The notes under the pieces: generated by a model | What the model was told of the DNA's origin: nothing | Databases searched by the model: none | The model's input: only the letters and a program-made list of their open reading frames with translations | NCBI RefSeq assembly: GCF_003097355.1 | Contig: NZ_PYUI01000005.1 | Location: 157,052 to 221,051, forward strand | Source: Arthrobacter sp. H-02-3 | GTDB taxonomy: Bacteria > Actinomycetota > Actinomycetes > Actinomycetales > Micrococcaceae | DNA: 64,000 nt | Direction: 5' to 3' | Part shown: piece by piece, positions 8,755-17,438 of the stretch | Layout of the letters: each line of letters opens with the position of its first letter | Position numbering within the stretch: position 1 is the stretch's first letter | Translations under genes and position numbers: made by a program

Positions 8755-10431
8755 ATGGATATCGGGAAACAGCCTGTTGCTGAGCTCGACCAGAACGTCA
8801 CGGTGGTGCGGCTGTCGGACTGCATCCAACTCATGCAGGCCGATCTCGTGCACGCCAATCCCGCTCCGGACAACCTCGGGCATCCCGTCTCTGACGTCCT
8901 CATGTATGACCCGATGGACGCATGGACGAGCATCGAGGACCGGATCATCCTGGCCGTCGGGCTGAGCTGCGGCTCGCCGGATTTTGACCAGCTGCTGCAC
9001 CGCGCGTCCAACAGCAACGCGGCCGCAGTGATCGTCAAGGCCCACGGGGCGTCCCTGGACGAGCTGCGCTCCGCCGCGGTCAGCCACAGCCTCGCGGTCC
9101 TCGTCGCACCAGACAACGCGGATTGGACGCGGCTCGTGGCGCTGGCCAGGGCGTCTGTCATGGGTGCGGCGGTGGATTCCGTCTCAGGGGTCCGGCTCGG
9201 GGATCTCTACGCCTTCGCCAACGCTGCCGCGTCCATCACAAATGGCGCAGCCAGCATCGTGGACCCGCTCGGACGGGTGCTGGGCTATTCGACCCTGCCG
9301 GGCCAGCCCATCGACGAATTGCGCCGCGTCACCACCCTCTCCCTGCAAGAGACCACGCCGCCGGCCTTCGATGCAGACTTCAAGATCGTCTATGCGTCCG
9401 CGGGTGCGGTGCTGATCCCCGCCGTCGATGATGAGATGGCCAGACTGGCCCTTGCTGTGAGGGCCGGCGGTGAACTGCTTGGCTCGATCTGGATTATCGA
9501 CCCGGGCGAAGACAAGCGAGGGGCGGCCCTGGACGCGCTCAACAGGATGGCGTCACTGGCCGGGCTGCACATGCTCCATGCCCGTTCGGCGTCTGATTTT
9601 GGGGAACGCCGGAACGGGGACTTGATCCGCACGCTCATGGACGACACCGTCCACGCTTCCTTTGCCGCTGCCCAGCTGGGGCTCGATGCGGACCACGGGC
9701 TCGCTGTCGCGGCTTTTTCAATTGTCCGTCCCGAAACCGGGAGCCTGGAGTCGGTGCGTGAAATTCATCGGCTGCTGCACCTTGTCACGACCGTCTGCAA
9801 TATCCAGTTCAAAACGAGCCACAGCGCCCTCATTGGTTCGGTTGTCTATGCCCTTCTGCCCTGCCAGGGAATCATCCCCAGGGCAGTGCATCGACGCGTA
9901 GCCCAGGAAATCGGGGCGTACGCCCACACGATCAGCTCCTACCCGATCATCGCCGCCGTCGGAGGCATCGCGCCCCGGGTAGAAGACCTGCCCCGATCCA
10001 GATCTGAAGCGCTGCAAACGCTGCAATATCTGCTCCACCAAAAATCGGCAATGCCGGGCAAGAATGACGGGCCGGTCTCCGCAACCGGGCTTTTCGAGGA
10101 CCACCGGATCCCGCTGAACCTCTTGAAAATCGGGGCATTCATCGACGACAACGGACTTGCTGATCTCGACGACATCGCCAGGATCCAGGCCTACGACGTC
10201 GAACAGCAAACCGACTATCTGGAAACACTGCGGGCATATCTGGCGTCGAACGGAAATATCTCCGCGATGGCCGCACGACTACACGTGCACAACAACACCG
10301 TCCGCTATCGGGTGGGGCGCTTGGCCACGGACTTCGACCTCGATCTGGACGACCCGCAGAAGCGGCTCTGGCTCTGGCTGCGCCTGACAACCATGGATCT
10401 CACTCCCAGGGCAACACCGACGGTGCCGTAG
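8755..10431 (+). CDS. PucR family transcriptional regulator
   Basis: A 558-aa regulator. The N-terminal part (about 20-160) resembles the purine-catabolism PucR ligand domain. A GAF/GGDEF-like middle section follows. The C-terminal PucR helix-turn-helix (HTH_30) is about residues 485-545, with LRAYLASNGNISAMAARLHV then NNTVRYRVGRL. PucR-type proteins are usually ligand-responsive activators of nitrogen-compound catabolism. The gene is divergent from the hydroxy-acid oxidase/ABC transporter/RidA operon, which is its likely target. Confidence 0.88.
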   Translation: MDIGKQPVAELDQNVTVVRLSDCIQLMQADLVHANPAPDNLGHPVSDVLMYDPMDAWTSIEDRIILAVGLSCGSPDFDQLLHRASNSNAAAVIVKAHGASLDELRSAAVSHSLAVLVAPDNADWTRLVALARASVMGAAVDSVSGVRLGDLYAFANAAASITNGAASIVDPLGRVLGYSTLPGQPIDELRRVTTLSLQETTPPAFDADFKIVYASAGAVLIPAVDDEMARLALAVRAGGELLGSIWIIDPGEDKRGAALDALNRMASLAGLHMLHARSASDFGERRNGDLIRTLMDDTVHASFAAAQLGLDADHGLAVAAFSIVRPETGSLESVREIHRLLHLVTTVCNIQFKTSHSALIGSVVYALLPCQGIIPRAVHRRVAQEIGAYAHTISSYPIIAAVGGIAPRVEDLPRSRSEALQTLQYLLHQKSAMPGKNDGPVSATGLFEDHRIPLNLLKIGAFIDDNGLADLDDIARIQAYDVEQQTDYLETLRAYLASNGNISAMAARLHVHNNTVRYRVGRLATDFDLDLDDPQKRLWLWLRLTTMDLTPRATPTVP

Positions 10432-10462
10432 CAGGAACAGAATGCCGCCGTTGACGTGCCTG

Positions 10463-10484
10463 GGCCGTAGGCGGGGCTACGGCC
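10463..10484. terminator. Hairpin terminator between convergent genes
   Basis: GGCCGTAG (10463-10470) pairs with CTACGGCC (10477-10484) around a 6-nt loop. It lies at the convergent 3' ends of the PucR gene and the membrane protein gene, overlapping the stop codon of the latter. Confidence 0.5.
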
Positions 10485-11160
10485 GGGCTGCGGCGACGGG
10501 CGCGTTTGCCCGCTGCCAGGCCCGGTCGAGCCCTTTGATCCGCCGGTACGCGACCCGCACGAACCGCACGCCGTTCGAGGCGATGCTCACCACCCCGAAG
10601 AACGCGAAGCCGAACACCGGGTCCCCCGCCTCGGCGATCTTCAGCACGGCGATTCCGGCCAGGAAGTAGATGCTGCCTTCCAGGGTGTTCACGCCCAGGG
10701 AGAGCAGGCTCAGGCCGCGGGTGGAGGCGCTGACCAGGCCCTCGTACGCGGCGGGGACGGCGTAGAAAAGGGTCGATACGCCCAGCGCTAGTCCGAGGGC
10801 GTCCTGCACGGGCATGAAGAACTGGGCGCCGATCGTAGCGACGGCAAGGGCCGCCGCCGAGCCGGCCCCGGCCAGGACAATTTCGCGCCTCTTCCGGGTA
10901 TCGGTCCTGGCTACTTGCCGGCACAGGAAGGCATGGATCACGATCCACAGGAGGTTGGCCGCCAGCACCCACCAGCTCTGGACCAACAACGCGAGGGCCA
11001 GCCAGCCCAGTCCGGTACCGGCGAGCACGCCCAGGCTCATGCCGCTGACGCCGTCGCTGGTCCCGGTGCGCCGCACCCGCAGGAGCGCGGGAACTGACCG
11101 GATGAGTTCGACGGCGATCAGGGCCAGCCCGGCAAGCGCGGCAGACGTCTCGGCGAACAA
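10477..11160 (-). CDS. Seven-helix PQ-loop/SWEET-like membrane protein
   Basis: A 227-aa hydrophobic protein with about seven membrane segments. It appears to hold two PQ-loop-like halves: PALLRVRRTGTSDGVSGMS near residue 25 and PAAYEGLVSASTRGLSLLS near residue 140, each followed by a helix as in SWEET/PQ-loop transporters. Bacterial SemiSWEETs have one such unit, so a two-unit form is less common. Start: TTG at 11160 preceded by AAGGAG. It lies downstream of the oxidoreductase operon on the same strand (90-bp gap) and could be its last gene. The family assignment is tentative. Confidence 0.5.
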   Translation of the reverse strand: MFAETSAALAGLALIAVELIRSVPALLRVRRTGTSDGVSGMSLGVLAGTGLGWLALALLVQSWWVLAANLLWIVIHAFLCRQVARTDTRKRREIVLAGAGSAAALAVATIGAQFFMPVQDALGLALGVSTLFYAVPAAYEGLVSASTRGLSLLSLGVNTLEGSIYFLAGIAVLKIAEAGDPVFGFAFFGVVSIASNGVRFVRVAYRRIKGLDRAWQRANAPVAAARP

Positions 11161-11250
11161 GTTGCTCCTTCAGGTTCCTGCGACCATTGCGCAGTTGAAG
11201 CCACCATAGCCGAGCCGTGACGGGCACGGCTCGGCCTCTGATGGCAGTGC

Positions 11251-12372
11251 CTAGGAGAAGCGTCCCGGCCGGAACGTGGCGAGCATGGGGTGCTTCTTGC
11301 CTGTCATGATCTCGCCCGCGAGCAGTTCGCCGGCGATGAGGCCCAGCGTGGCGCCCGAGTGGGTGAAAGCCACGAAGCAGCCGGACACCTGGCCGAGTTC
11401 GCCGAGGACCGGCTCGCCGTCGCCCGGGATGGGCTTGTGACCGATCTTCCAGGAGGCAGGCTTGAGTTCGGGGTTGCCGGCGATGAGCTTGGAGGCTTCG
11501 TCGGCGAGTTCCTGGACGACGTCATCGGGGATGCTGAAGGAGCCGTCGGCGTGTTCGGTGATGTGCCCTTCGTACCAGTCGTGGTCCAGGGCGAGCGTGT
11601 TGCCGGGGTTGGGCCGGACGGCGGCCCGCGGGGTGTTCAGCACGGCCTGCAGTCCGTGCTCCACGGGTTTGGTCACCACCAGCATGGAGACCGGGGAACC
11701 GTTCGGGATCTCGACGCCGAGGGGGGCGACGACCGCAGGCGTTGCGGCACCGCACGCCACGAGCACCGCGTCCGCCTCAAAGGTTTCGCCTGCGGCCGTC
11801 TCGACGCCGGTGGCCCGGCCGTCGTCGACCGTGACGGAGACTTTTCCGGCGTTGAGGACGAGTTCGCCGCCCCGGGCGTGGAATTCCTCCATCAGGAACT
11901 CCACGAGTTCGGGCAGGCTGACCCAGCCCTCGCCGGGGTTGAAGATGGCGTTCTCCGGCACGGCGTCCGGATCGATGCCGGGGGTGGCCGCGGGAATCTG
12001 TTCGGGGGCAAGGAGCTGGGAGTTGTAGCCGATGGATTCTTCGTAGTCGTGGCGGGCTTCCGTGGCGGCCGCCTGTCCGGCGGCGTTCCACATGAGACCT
12101 CCGCCGAACTGCAGCCAGTCCCGGTCCGGGTCCGCGGCGAAGAGGGTGCGGTAGCGGTCCACGCCGGCGACCCGGAGCTGGTGGTACGGGGTGGACCGTT
12201 CTCCGGCCGAGTTCAGCCACGACAGCGAGCGGCCCGTGGCCTCGCTGGCCAGGCCGCGTTCGCTCAGGAGGATGACGGAGGCGCCTGCGCGGAGCAGGTG
12301 GACGGCGGTGGAGACGCCGAGGATGCCGCCGCCGATGACGGCGACGCGTTTGGTTGAGGGCGTGGAGGACAT
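11251..12372 (-). CDS. FAD-dependent oxidoreductase (DAO/glycine oxidase-like)
   Basis: A 373-aa flavoprotein. The N-terminal dinucleotide-binding motif is VAVIGGGILGVSTAVHLLRAG, followed by an acidic/serine end LLSE. The body has the D-amino-acid oxidase layout, including SLSWLNSAGE-type substrate segments and a C-terminal GATLGLIAGELLA motif. Members oxidise secondary or D-amino acids, sarcosine or opines. It lies in an operon with a family 3 ABC importer and a Gfo/Idh/MocA enzyme, so it probably oxidises the imported compound. The exact substrate is unknown. Confidence 0.85.
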   Translation of the reverse strand: MSSTPSTKRVAVIGGGILGVSTAVHLLRAGASVILLSERGLASEATGRSLSWLNSAGERSTPYHQLRVAGVDRYRTLFAADPDRDWLQFGGGLMWNAAGQAAATEARHDYEESIGYNSQLLAPEQIPAATPGIDPDAVPENAIFNPGEGWVSLPELVEFLMEEFHARGGELVLNAGKVSVTVDDGRATGVETAAGETFEADAVLVACGAATPAVVAPLGVEIPNGSPVSMLVVTKPVEHGLQAVLNTPRAAVRPNPGNTLALDHDWYEGHITEHADGSFSIPDDVVQELADEASKLIAGNPELKPASWKIGHKPIPGDGEPVLGELGQVSGCFVAFTHSGATLGLIAGELLAGEIMTGKKHPMLATFRPGRFS

Positions 12373-12436
12373 GGGTCTCCCTTTCGTTGCGTAGTGGGTT
12401 TGGGGTGCGCCCGGGCCTTGGCCGGGGGCAGTGTGG

Positions 12437-13492
12437 CTAGGCGAAGGCGCGGATCGTGTCGATGACCTTCAGGACTTCGAGGGACTCTGCGGGGTCCACG
12501 GGTAGCGGGCCGTCGCCCCGGAGGGCTCCTGCCAGCCGGGTGTAGAAGTCGGGATAGGCGCCCGTCTGGGCAGGGACGGGTTGGGTGGCGCCATCGACGC
12601 CGACGCGCCCCCAGGATTCCTCGGGGTCGACGCCGTACGCGGGATCCGAGGGCGTCATGCCGGCTGCGAGGGCCGGCTCCTGGCCGTCCAGGCCCCACTT
12701 CGTGTAGCCGGCCTCGGAGCCCAGGACATGAAACCGCGGGCCCACCTGGGCCGCCATGCCGTTCATCCACAGCCGCGATCGGACCCCGGATTCATGGAGC
12801 AGGGACACGAAGGCCTCGGTGTCGGCGCCGTCCGGGTCCGGGCCGCGGTTCGCGGTCTCCCCATAGCTCTCCGTCACGGCACCAAAGAGCTGGATGGCCT
12901 GGTCGATCAGGTGGGCGCCGAGGTCGTTGAGGATGCCGCCGCCGTCGGACACTGCGGCGGTGTCCCGCCAGTTCCCGAAGCCTTCCGGCCGCCACCACTC
13001 AAAGCGCGACTCGAAGGTGCGGACCTCCCCCAGCGCGCCTTCCCGGAGAAGCTTGCGGAGCGTCAGGAAGTCGGCGTCCCACCGCCGGTTCTGAAATACC
13101 GTGAGCTGCACGCCGGCGTCGGACGCCCGGGCGATGAGCGCCTCGCCCTCGGCCGCCGTCGTCACGAACGGCTTGTCCACCACCACGTGGAGGCCACGGG
13201 CCATCGCGGTTGCAGCGAGGTCGAAGTGGGTCAGCGGGGGCGTGCCGAGGACCACGAGGTCAAGGTCGCCGGCGAGGTCGAACAGGGCCTCCGGCGTCGG
13301 GACGATCCGGGTGTCAGGGTAGAGCCGTGCCGCTTCCGCAGCACGGACCGGATCCGCCGTGACGATCACGTCCAGCGAGTAGCCGGGATGCGCCGAGATC
13401 AGCGGCGCATGGAAGACTTTGCCCGAGATTCCGAAGCCGACGACGGCGGTGCGGACGGGTGCCGCTCCTGCGTTTCCCTTCAGGGTCTCCAT
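12437..13492 (-). CDS. Gfo/Idh/MocA family NAD(P)-dependent oxidoreductase
   Basis: A 351-aa enzyme with N-terminal Rossmann motif VVGFGISGKVFHAPLI, the conserved lysine motif VDKPFVTTAAEGEAL near residue 100, and the family's C-terminal alpha/beta domain. It is closest in style to the YdgJ-like branch. It acts on sugars, inositols or amino-sugar conjugates with NAD(P). Its ATG overlaps the stop of the ABC ATPase gene by one base (TGATG at 13490-13494). The pairing with a DAO-type flavoenzyme and an amino-acid-type importer suggests a sugar-amine or opine-like substrate (inference). Confidence 0.88.
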   Translation of the reverse strand: METLKGNAGAAPVRTAVVGFGISGKVFHAPLISAHPGYSLDVIVTADPVRAAEAARLYPDTRIVPTPEALFDLAGDLDLVVLGTPPLTHFDLAATAMARGLHVVVDKPFVTTAAEGEALIARASDAGVQLTVFQNRRWDADFLTLRKLLREGALGEVRTFESRFEWWRPEGFGNWRDTAAVSDGGGILNDLGAHLIDQAIQLFGAVTESYGETANRGPDPDGADTEAFVSLLHESGVRSRLWMNGMAAQVGPRFHVLGSEAGYTKWGLDGQEPALAAGMTPSDPAYGVDPEESWGRVGVDGATQPVPAQTGAYPDFYTRLAGALRGDGPLPVDPAESLEVLKVIDTIRAFA

Positions 13493-14271
13493 CAGAGCAC
13501 TTCCGAGAGGAAGCGCTGGAGGCGTTCGCTTCGGGGGTTGTCGAAGAGGTCGGCGGGGGTTCCGGACTCGACGACTTCGCCTTCGTCCATGAAGACGACC
13601 TGGTCGGCGACTTTGCGGGCGAATCCCATCTCGTGCGTGACCACGAGCATGGTCATGCCGCGGCGGCCGAGGCCTGCCATGAGGTTCAGCACCCCTTTGA
13701 CCAGTTCCGGGTCCAGGGCGCTGGTGGCCTCGTCGAAGAGCATGACTTCCGGTTCCATGGCCAGGGCGCGGGCGATCGCGACGCGCTGCTGTTGTCCGCC
13801 GGAGAGGTCGCGGGGGCGGTGGTCGGCGCGTTCGGCGAGGCCGACCTCGGCGAGGCGGCGGTGGGCGCGTTCCCTGGCTTCGGCCTTGGGCATGCCTTTG
13901 ACGCTCCAGAGGGCCAGGGCCACGTTCTCGAGAGCGGTGTGGTCCGGAAAGAGGTTAAAGTGCTGGAACACCATGCCGATGCGGGCGCGCAGGAGGTCCG
14001 GCTTGACGGCCAGGGCGCTTTCGCCGGCCAGGAGCACGTCCCCGCTTTTGGGTTCGTGCAGCCGGTTGACGCCGCGCAGGAGGGTGGACTTGCCGGAGCC
14101 GGAGGGCCCGATGATGCACGTGGTGGTGCCCGGGGCGACGGTGAGGCTGACGTTGCGGAGCACCTCGATGTCGCCGTAGGCCATGGTGAGGTTCTTCAGT
14201 TCCAGGCTGGAGCCGTGGAAGGTCTCGATGTCTGGGGCGGTGTTCTTTGTGGTGTTGCTGGCGAGGCTCAT
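13492..14271 (-). CDS. Polar amino acid ABC transporter, ATP-binding subunit (second system)
   Basis: A 259-aa ABC ATPase. It starts at the ATG at 14271, overlapping the permease stop by 4 nt (ATGA); the longer open frame upstream runs through the permease gene and is a shadow. Walker A is GPSGSGKSTLL, the signature LSGGQQQR, Walker B VMLFDEATS, and the switch MLVVTHEMGF. It has about 20 extra residues before the ABC domain. Confidence 0.92.
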   Translation of the reverse strand: MSLASNTTKNTAPDIETFHGSSLELKNLTMAYGDIEVLRNVSLTVAPGTTTCIIGPSGSGKSTLLRGVNRLHEPKSGDVLLAGESALAVKPDLLRARIGMVFQHFNLFPDHTALENVALALWSVKGMPKAEARERAHRRLAEVGLAERADHRPRDLSGGQQQRVAIARALAMEPEVMLFDEATSALDPELVKGVLNLMAGLGRRGMTMLVVTHEMGFARKVADQVVFMDEGEVVESGTPADLFDNPRSERLQRFLSEVL

Positions 14272-15056
14272 GTGTTGCTCCCGGTGGTCAGCGGCGAGGC
14301 CGCGGCGAGTTCCTTGACTTCCTTGAGACCGCTGCTGGGTGCGGCGGGGCGGCGCCGGCCGGTGCGGAAGCGGTTGTCGAAGTGGTTGACCAGGTGGGTC
14401 AGGGGCACCGTGATCAGCAGGTAGAAGATTCCGGCCATGACCAGGGGCGAGAGGTTGCCGGAGAGGACGGCGGCGTCCTGGCCGACGCGGAAGAGCTCCC
14501 GTTCGGTGACCAGCAGGCCCAGGAAGTAGACCAGCGAGGAATCCTTGACGATCGCGATGAACTGGTTCACCAGCGCCGGGAGGACCCGGCGGACGCCTTG
14601 CGGAACCACCACGAGGGCCATGGATTTTGCGTAGCTCATGCCCAGGGCACGGCAGGCCTCTCCCTGGCCTTTGTCCACGCTCTGGATGCCGGCGCGGAAG
14701 ATTTCGCCGATGTAGGCGCTGGCAATCAGGCTCAACGCGATGATGCCCAGGGGGTACGGCGAGGGGCCGAAGATCGACTGGCTGAAGCGGGCGAATCCCT
14801 GGCCGATCAGCAGGATGGTCAGGATGGCCGGGAGGCCGCGGAAAAGGTCCGTGTAGATCCGCGCCGGGACCCGCAGCCACTTGGAGGGGGATATTCCCAT
14901 CACCGCAACGATCATGCCGAGGGCAACTCCGATGATCGTTGCCGCGATGGAGATGATGAGGGTGTTGAGGAGACCGACTCCCAGAAGCTGGGGCAGGACT
15001 TCGGCCATTGCGTCGAAGTCGAAGAAGGTGCGGGTGATGGTGCTTAACCAGTCCAT
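14268..15056 (-). CDS. Polar amino acid ABC transporter, permease subunit (second system)
   Basis: A 262-aa membrane permease of the HisM/GlnP family with about five membrane segments. The EAA loop reads EIFRAGIQSVDKGQGEACRA. It follows the binding protein gene with a 112-bp gap and is coupled to the ATPase gene by an ATGA overlap. Confidence 0.9.
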   Translation of the reverse strand: MDWLSTITRTFFDFDAMAEVLPQLLGVGLLNTLIISIAATIIGVALGMIVAVMGISPSKWLRVPARIYTDLFRGLPAILTILLIGQGFARFSQSIFGPSPYPLGIIALSLIASAYIGEIFRAGIQSVDKGQGEACRALGMSYAKSMALVVVPQGVRRVLPALVNQFIAIVKDSSLVYFLGLLVTERELFRVGQDAAVLSGNLSPLVMAGIFYLLITVPLTHLVNHFDNRFRTGRRRPAAPSSGLKEVKELAAASPLTTGSNT

Positions 15057-15168
15057 GGTTGCTCTCAGACGTAGGTAGCTTGTGGATCCCGGACGGGCCG
15101 CGCTGCGCGGCCCGCCCGGTCAGGTGGCCGCCGGGCTAGGTCCCGGACGTGCCTCGTTGTGGGGACGC

Positions 15169-16017
15169 TTATTTGCTGGGGGTCGGGCTGGCCGTCTGTT
15201 CGGCCTTCGGCAGGTACTGCTCGGGCATCGGGGAGCCCGGGAACCACTTCTGGTAGAGCTTCTTCCAGGTGCCGTCCTCCATGGCTGCGGCCAGGCCCTT
15301 GTTGAGGGCGTCCTTGAAGGCGGTCTTGCCCTTGGCCACGGCGAACCCGGCGGGGGCATCGAAGGACGGGATGTCCGCTGCGCTGACCAGGCCGTATTGC
15401 GTTTCATAGGCCTTGGCGGCCTCGTAGTCCAGGAAGTGCGCATCGACGGATCCGCTGTTGACGGCGGCGATTGCCGTGTTGTTGTCCGGGAAGCGCACCA
15501 GGCTCGCGGAAGTGAAGTTCTTGACGGCGTAGGCCTCCTGCAGCGTTCCCTGCACGACGCCGAGTCGCTTGCCGGCGAGCCCGTCAGCGCCGGTAATGCC
15601 CGAGGTCTTCGTAGTGATGACCGTCAGATATCCGGCGAGGTACCCATCGGAGAAGTCGACGGTCTGCTTGCGCTTGTCCGTGATTCCAATGGCCGCAACG
15701 CCGGCGTCGAACTGGCCGTTGGAGACGGCGGCGAGCAGCCCGGAGAAGTCCTGTCCGGTGAAGACGACCTTGTCGATTCCGGCGCGGTGGGCGACGTCTT
15801 TGAACAGTTCGACGTCGAAGCCGGTGAAGTTCCCCTGGGCGTCGGTGAAGGTGTAGGGCTTCGAATCGCCCAGGCTGGCCACGCGAATGGTGCCGGCCTC
15901 AATCAGGCCATAGGGGTTGTCCGCCGGCGAGGACGCGGCGGAGGAGGTTCCTCCGCAGCCGGACAAGGCCAGGACCGCGGCAACAGCGGCGGCGATGAGC
16001 GCCACCGGGCGGCGCAT
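15169..16017 (-). CDS. ABC transporter substrate-binding lipoprotein (second system)
   Basis: A 282-aa family 3 binding protein. Start: ATG at 16017, preceded by AGGAAAC at 8 nt; an upstream in-frame TTG was rejected. The signal peptide ends at the lipobox LALSGC. The mature fold shows [20 protein letters not shown] and [18 protein letters not shown], typical of polar amino acid binding proteins. It is the first gene of the operon facing the LacI-type regulator, whose paired operators lie about 100 bp upstream of its start. Confidence 0.9.
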   Translation of the reverse strand: MRRPVALIAAAVAAVLALSGCGGTSSAASSPADNPYGLIEAGTIRVASLGDSKPYTFTDAQGNFTGFDVELFKDVAHRAGIDKVVFTGQDFSGLLAAVSNGQFDAGVAAIGITDKRKQTVDFSDGYLAGYLTVITTKTSGITGADGLAGKRLGVVQGTLQEAYAVKNFTSASLVRFPDNNTAIAAVNSGSVDAHFLDYEAAKAYETQYGLVSAADIPSFDAPAGFAVAKGKTAFKDALNKGLAAAMEDGTWKKLYQKWFPGSPMPEQYLPKAEQTASPTPSK

Positions 16018-16117
16018 TTTGTTTCCTGTGTTCACAGCGTTTTCCAATCGTGGGAGTGAGGGGCGAGGTGGGCGGGCAATTGGCCCCCGGGTTGCGGACT
16101 GTCGATGCGAGCCTTGC

Positions 16118-16156
16118 TGAGTCCGGTCTCAGTCCCTAAGATTGAGACCGGACTCA
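16118..16156. promoter_or_regulatory. Paired 14-bp operator between LacI gene and ABC operon
   Basis: TGAGTCCGGTCTCA (16118-16131) and TGAGACCGGACTCA (16143-16156) are exact reverse complements with an 11-bp spacer. Each arm is itself a near-palindrome with a central CG (TGAGNCCGGNCTCA). The centres are 25 bp apart. This is the layout expected of two LacI-family operators serving divergent genes. Confidence 0.65.
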
Positions 16157-16158
16157 CA

Positions 16159-16181
16159 TCGATTGCTAGAAATGTAATCGA
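16159..16181. promoter_or_regulatory. Additional inverted repeat upstream of the LacI gene
   Basis: TCGATT (16159-16164) and AATCGA (16176-16181) are inverted across 11 bp, directly after the paired 14-bp sites. It could be a further regulator site or part of the lacI-type gene promoter. It is short, so chance is possible. Confidence 0.3.
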
Positions 16182-16221
16182 AGCCACATGGGGCGTCAAG
16201 AGTCCGCTACGAAAGGCCGTA

Positions 16222-17304
16222 ATGAATAGTGATGCTTCCCGGCGCCGCGATGTCACTGTCGCCGACGTCGCCAGAGCCGCCCAGGTTTCCAAGGCCCAGG
16301 CTGCCCGCGCCCTGGGCAACTACGGTGCCGTGAGCGACGACGTCCGTGAGCGGGTGCTGGCCGCTGCCGAGGAGTTGGAGTACCGGCCCAACGAGCTCGC
16401 CCGCAGCATGAACACGGGGAAATCGCACACCATCGGGGTGGTGGTCGGCGACATTGAAAACCCCCATTTCGGCCTCGCCACGCGGGGCATTACCGACACC
16501 GCCAAGCGCAGTGGTTTCAACGTCATCCTGATCAACACGGATGAGGATACCGAGGCGGAAATCGATGCCGTCCGGGTGCTCCTGGACAAGCGCGTGGACG
16601 GCCTGATCGTGGCACCGGCGTCATCCGTGGAAACGCAACATTTACGCCGCGTTCACGAATCCGGCCGCCCGCTGGTCCTGCTGGACCGCAAGGCGTCGGG
16701 CCTCGACGTCGACACCGTGGCGGTGGACATGGAGGGCATCTCGCACGACTCCACGAGCTACCTGATCGGGGCAGGACACCGGAGAATCGCCTTCGTCTCC
16801 ACCCTCAAGACGGGCGAGCCGTACCGCGACGGCATGGTCCTGGACTCGTCCCAGATCTCGGACCGGCGCGACGGCATGAAACGGGCGTTCGATGAGGCGG
16901 GTCTGGACCTGCCGGACGATCTGATCCGCCTCAACGCCGGCGACAACGAGTCGATCAGAAAGATCACCCGCGAGCTGCTGCAGCGCCCGGACCCGGCGAC
17001 GGCGATCATCGCCTCCGACGGCCTGATCGGCCTCAGCGTCGTTGAAGCCATCCAGGAGCTGGGCCTGCGGATTCCGGACGACGTCTCCTTCCTCATGTAC
17101 GACGACTTCGCCTGGACCCGCCTCACCACCCCGCCGCTCACGGTCATCGCGCAGCCCGTCTATGACATGGGTGTTGCGGCCGCGGCGGCCCTGATCCGGC
17201 AGATCGAAGGCCGGAAGGTGCCCGCGGCCGTGCCGGAGTTCACGGCCGAACTGATCCGCCGTGGCTCGGTTGCAGCCCCGCGGGTGACCGGCGCCGGCAA
17301 CTAA
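16222..17304 (+). CDS. LacI family transcriptional regulator
   Basis: A 360-aa repressor. The start is the ATG at 16222 behind GAAAGG; a longer frame begins at 16105, inside the operator region, and was rejected. The LacI helix-turn-helix is at residues 10-30 (TVADVARAAQVSKAQAARAL) with hinge helix RPNELARSMNTGKSHTIGVV near 60. The effector domain follows (DIENPHFGLATRGI, TAIIASDGLIGLSVVEAI). It is divergent from the ABC transporter/DAO/Gfo operon and probably represses that operon and itself through the paired site at 16118-16156. Confidence 0.92.
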   Translation: MNSDASRRRDVTVADVARAAQVSKAQAARALGNYGAVSDDVRERVLAAAEELEYRPNELARSMNTGKSHTIGVVVGDIENPHFGLATRGITDTAKRSGFNVILINTDEDTEAEIDAVRVLLDKRVDGLIVAPASSVETQHLRRVHESGRPLVLLDRKASGLDVDTVAVDMEGISHDSTSYLIGAGHRRIAFVSTLKTGEPYRDGMVLDSSQISDRRDGMKRAFDEAGLDLPDDLIRLNAGDNESIRKITRELLQRPDPATAIIASDGLIGLSVVEAIQELGLRIPDDVSFLMYDDFAWTRLTTPPLTVIAQPVYDMGVAAAAALIRQIEGRKVPAAVPEFTAELIRRGSVAAPRVTGAGN

Positions 17305-17438
17305 TCTGCGGCCGGCCAGGGCCCCTAGGGACTTTGGACACGGGCATCGGCAGCCCCGCCGCGCCTAAAGTTGAACATGGCCTGTTCCGACACGTCTCAT
17401 GACGACTCCGGGGGCACGGAGGCGGGCACCGATCCGTC

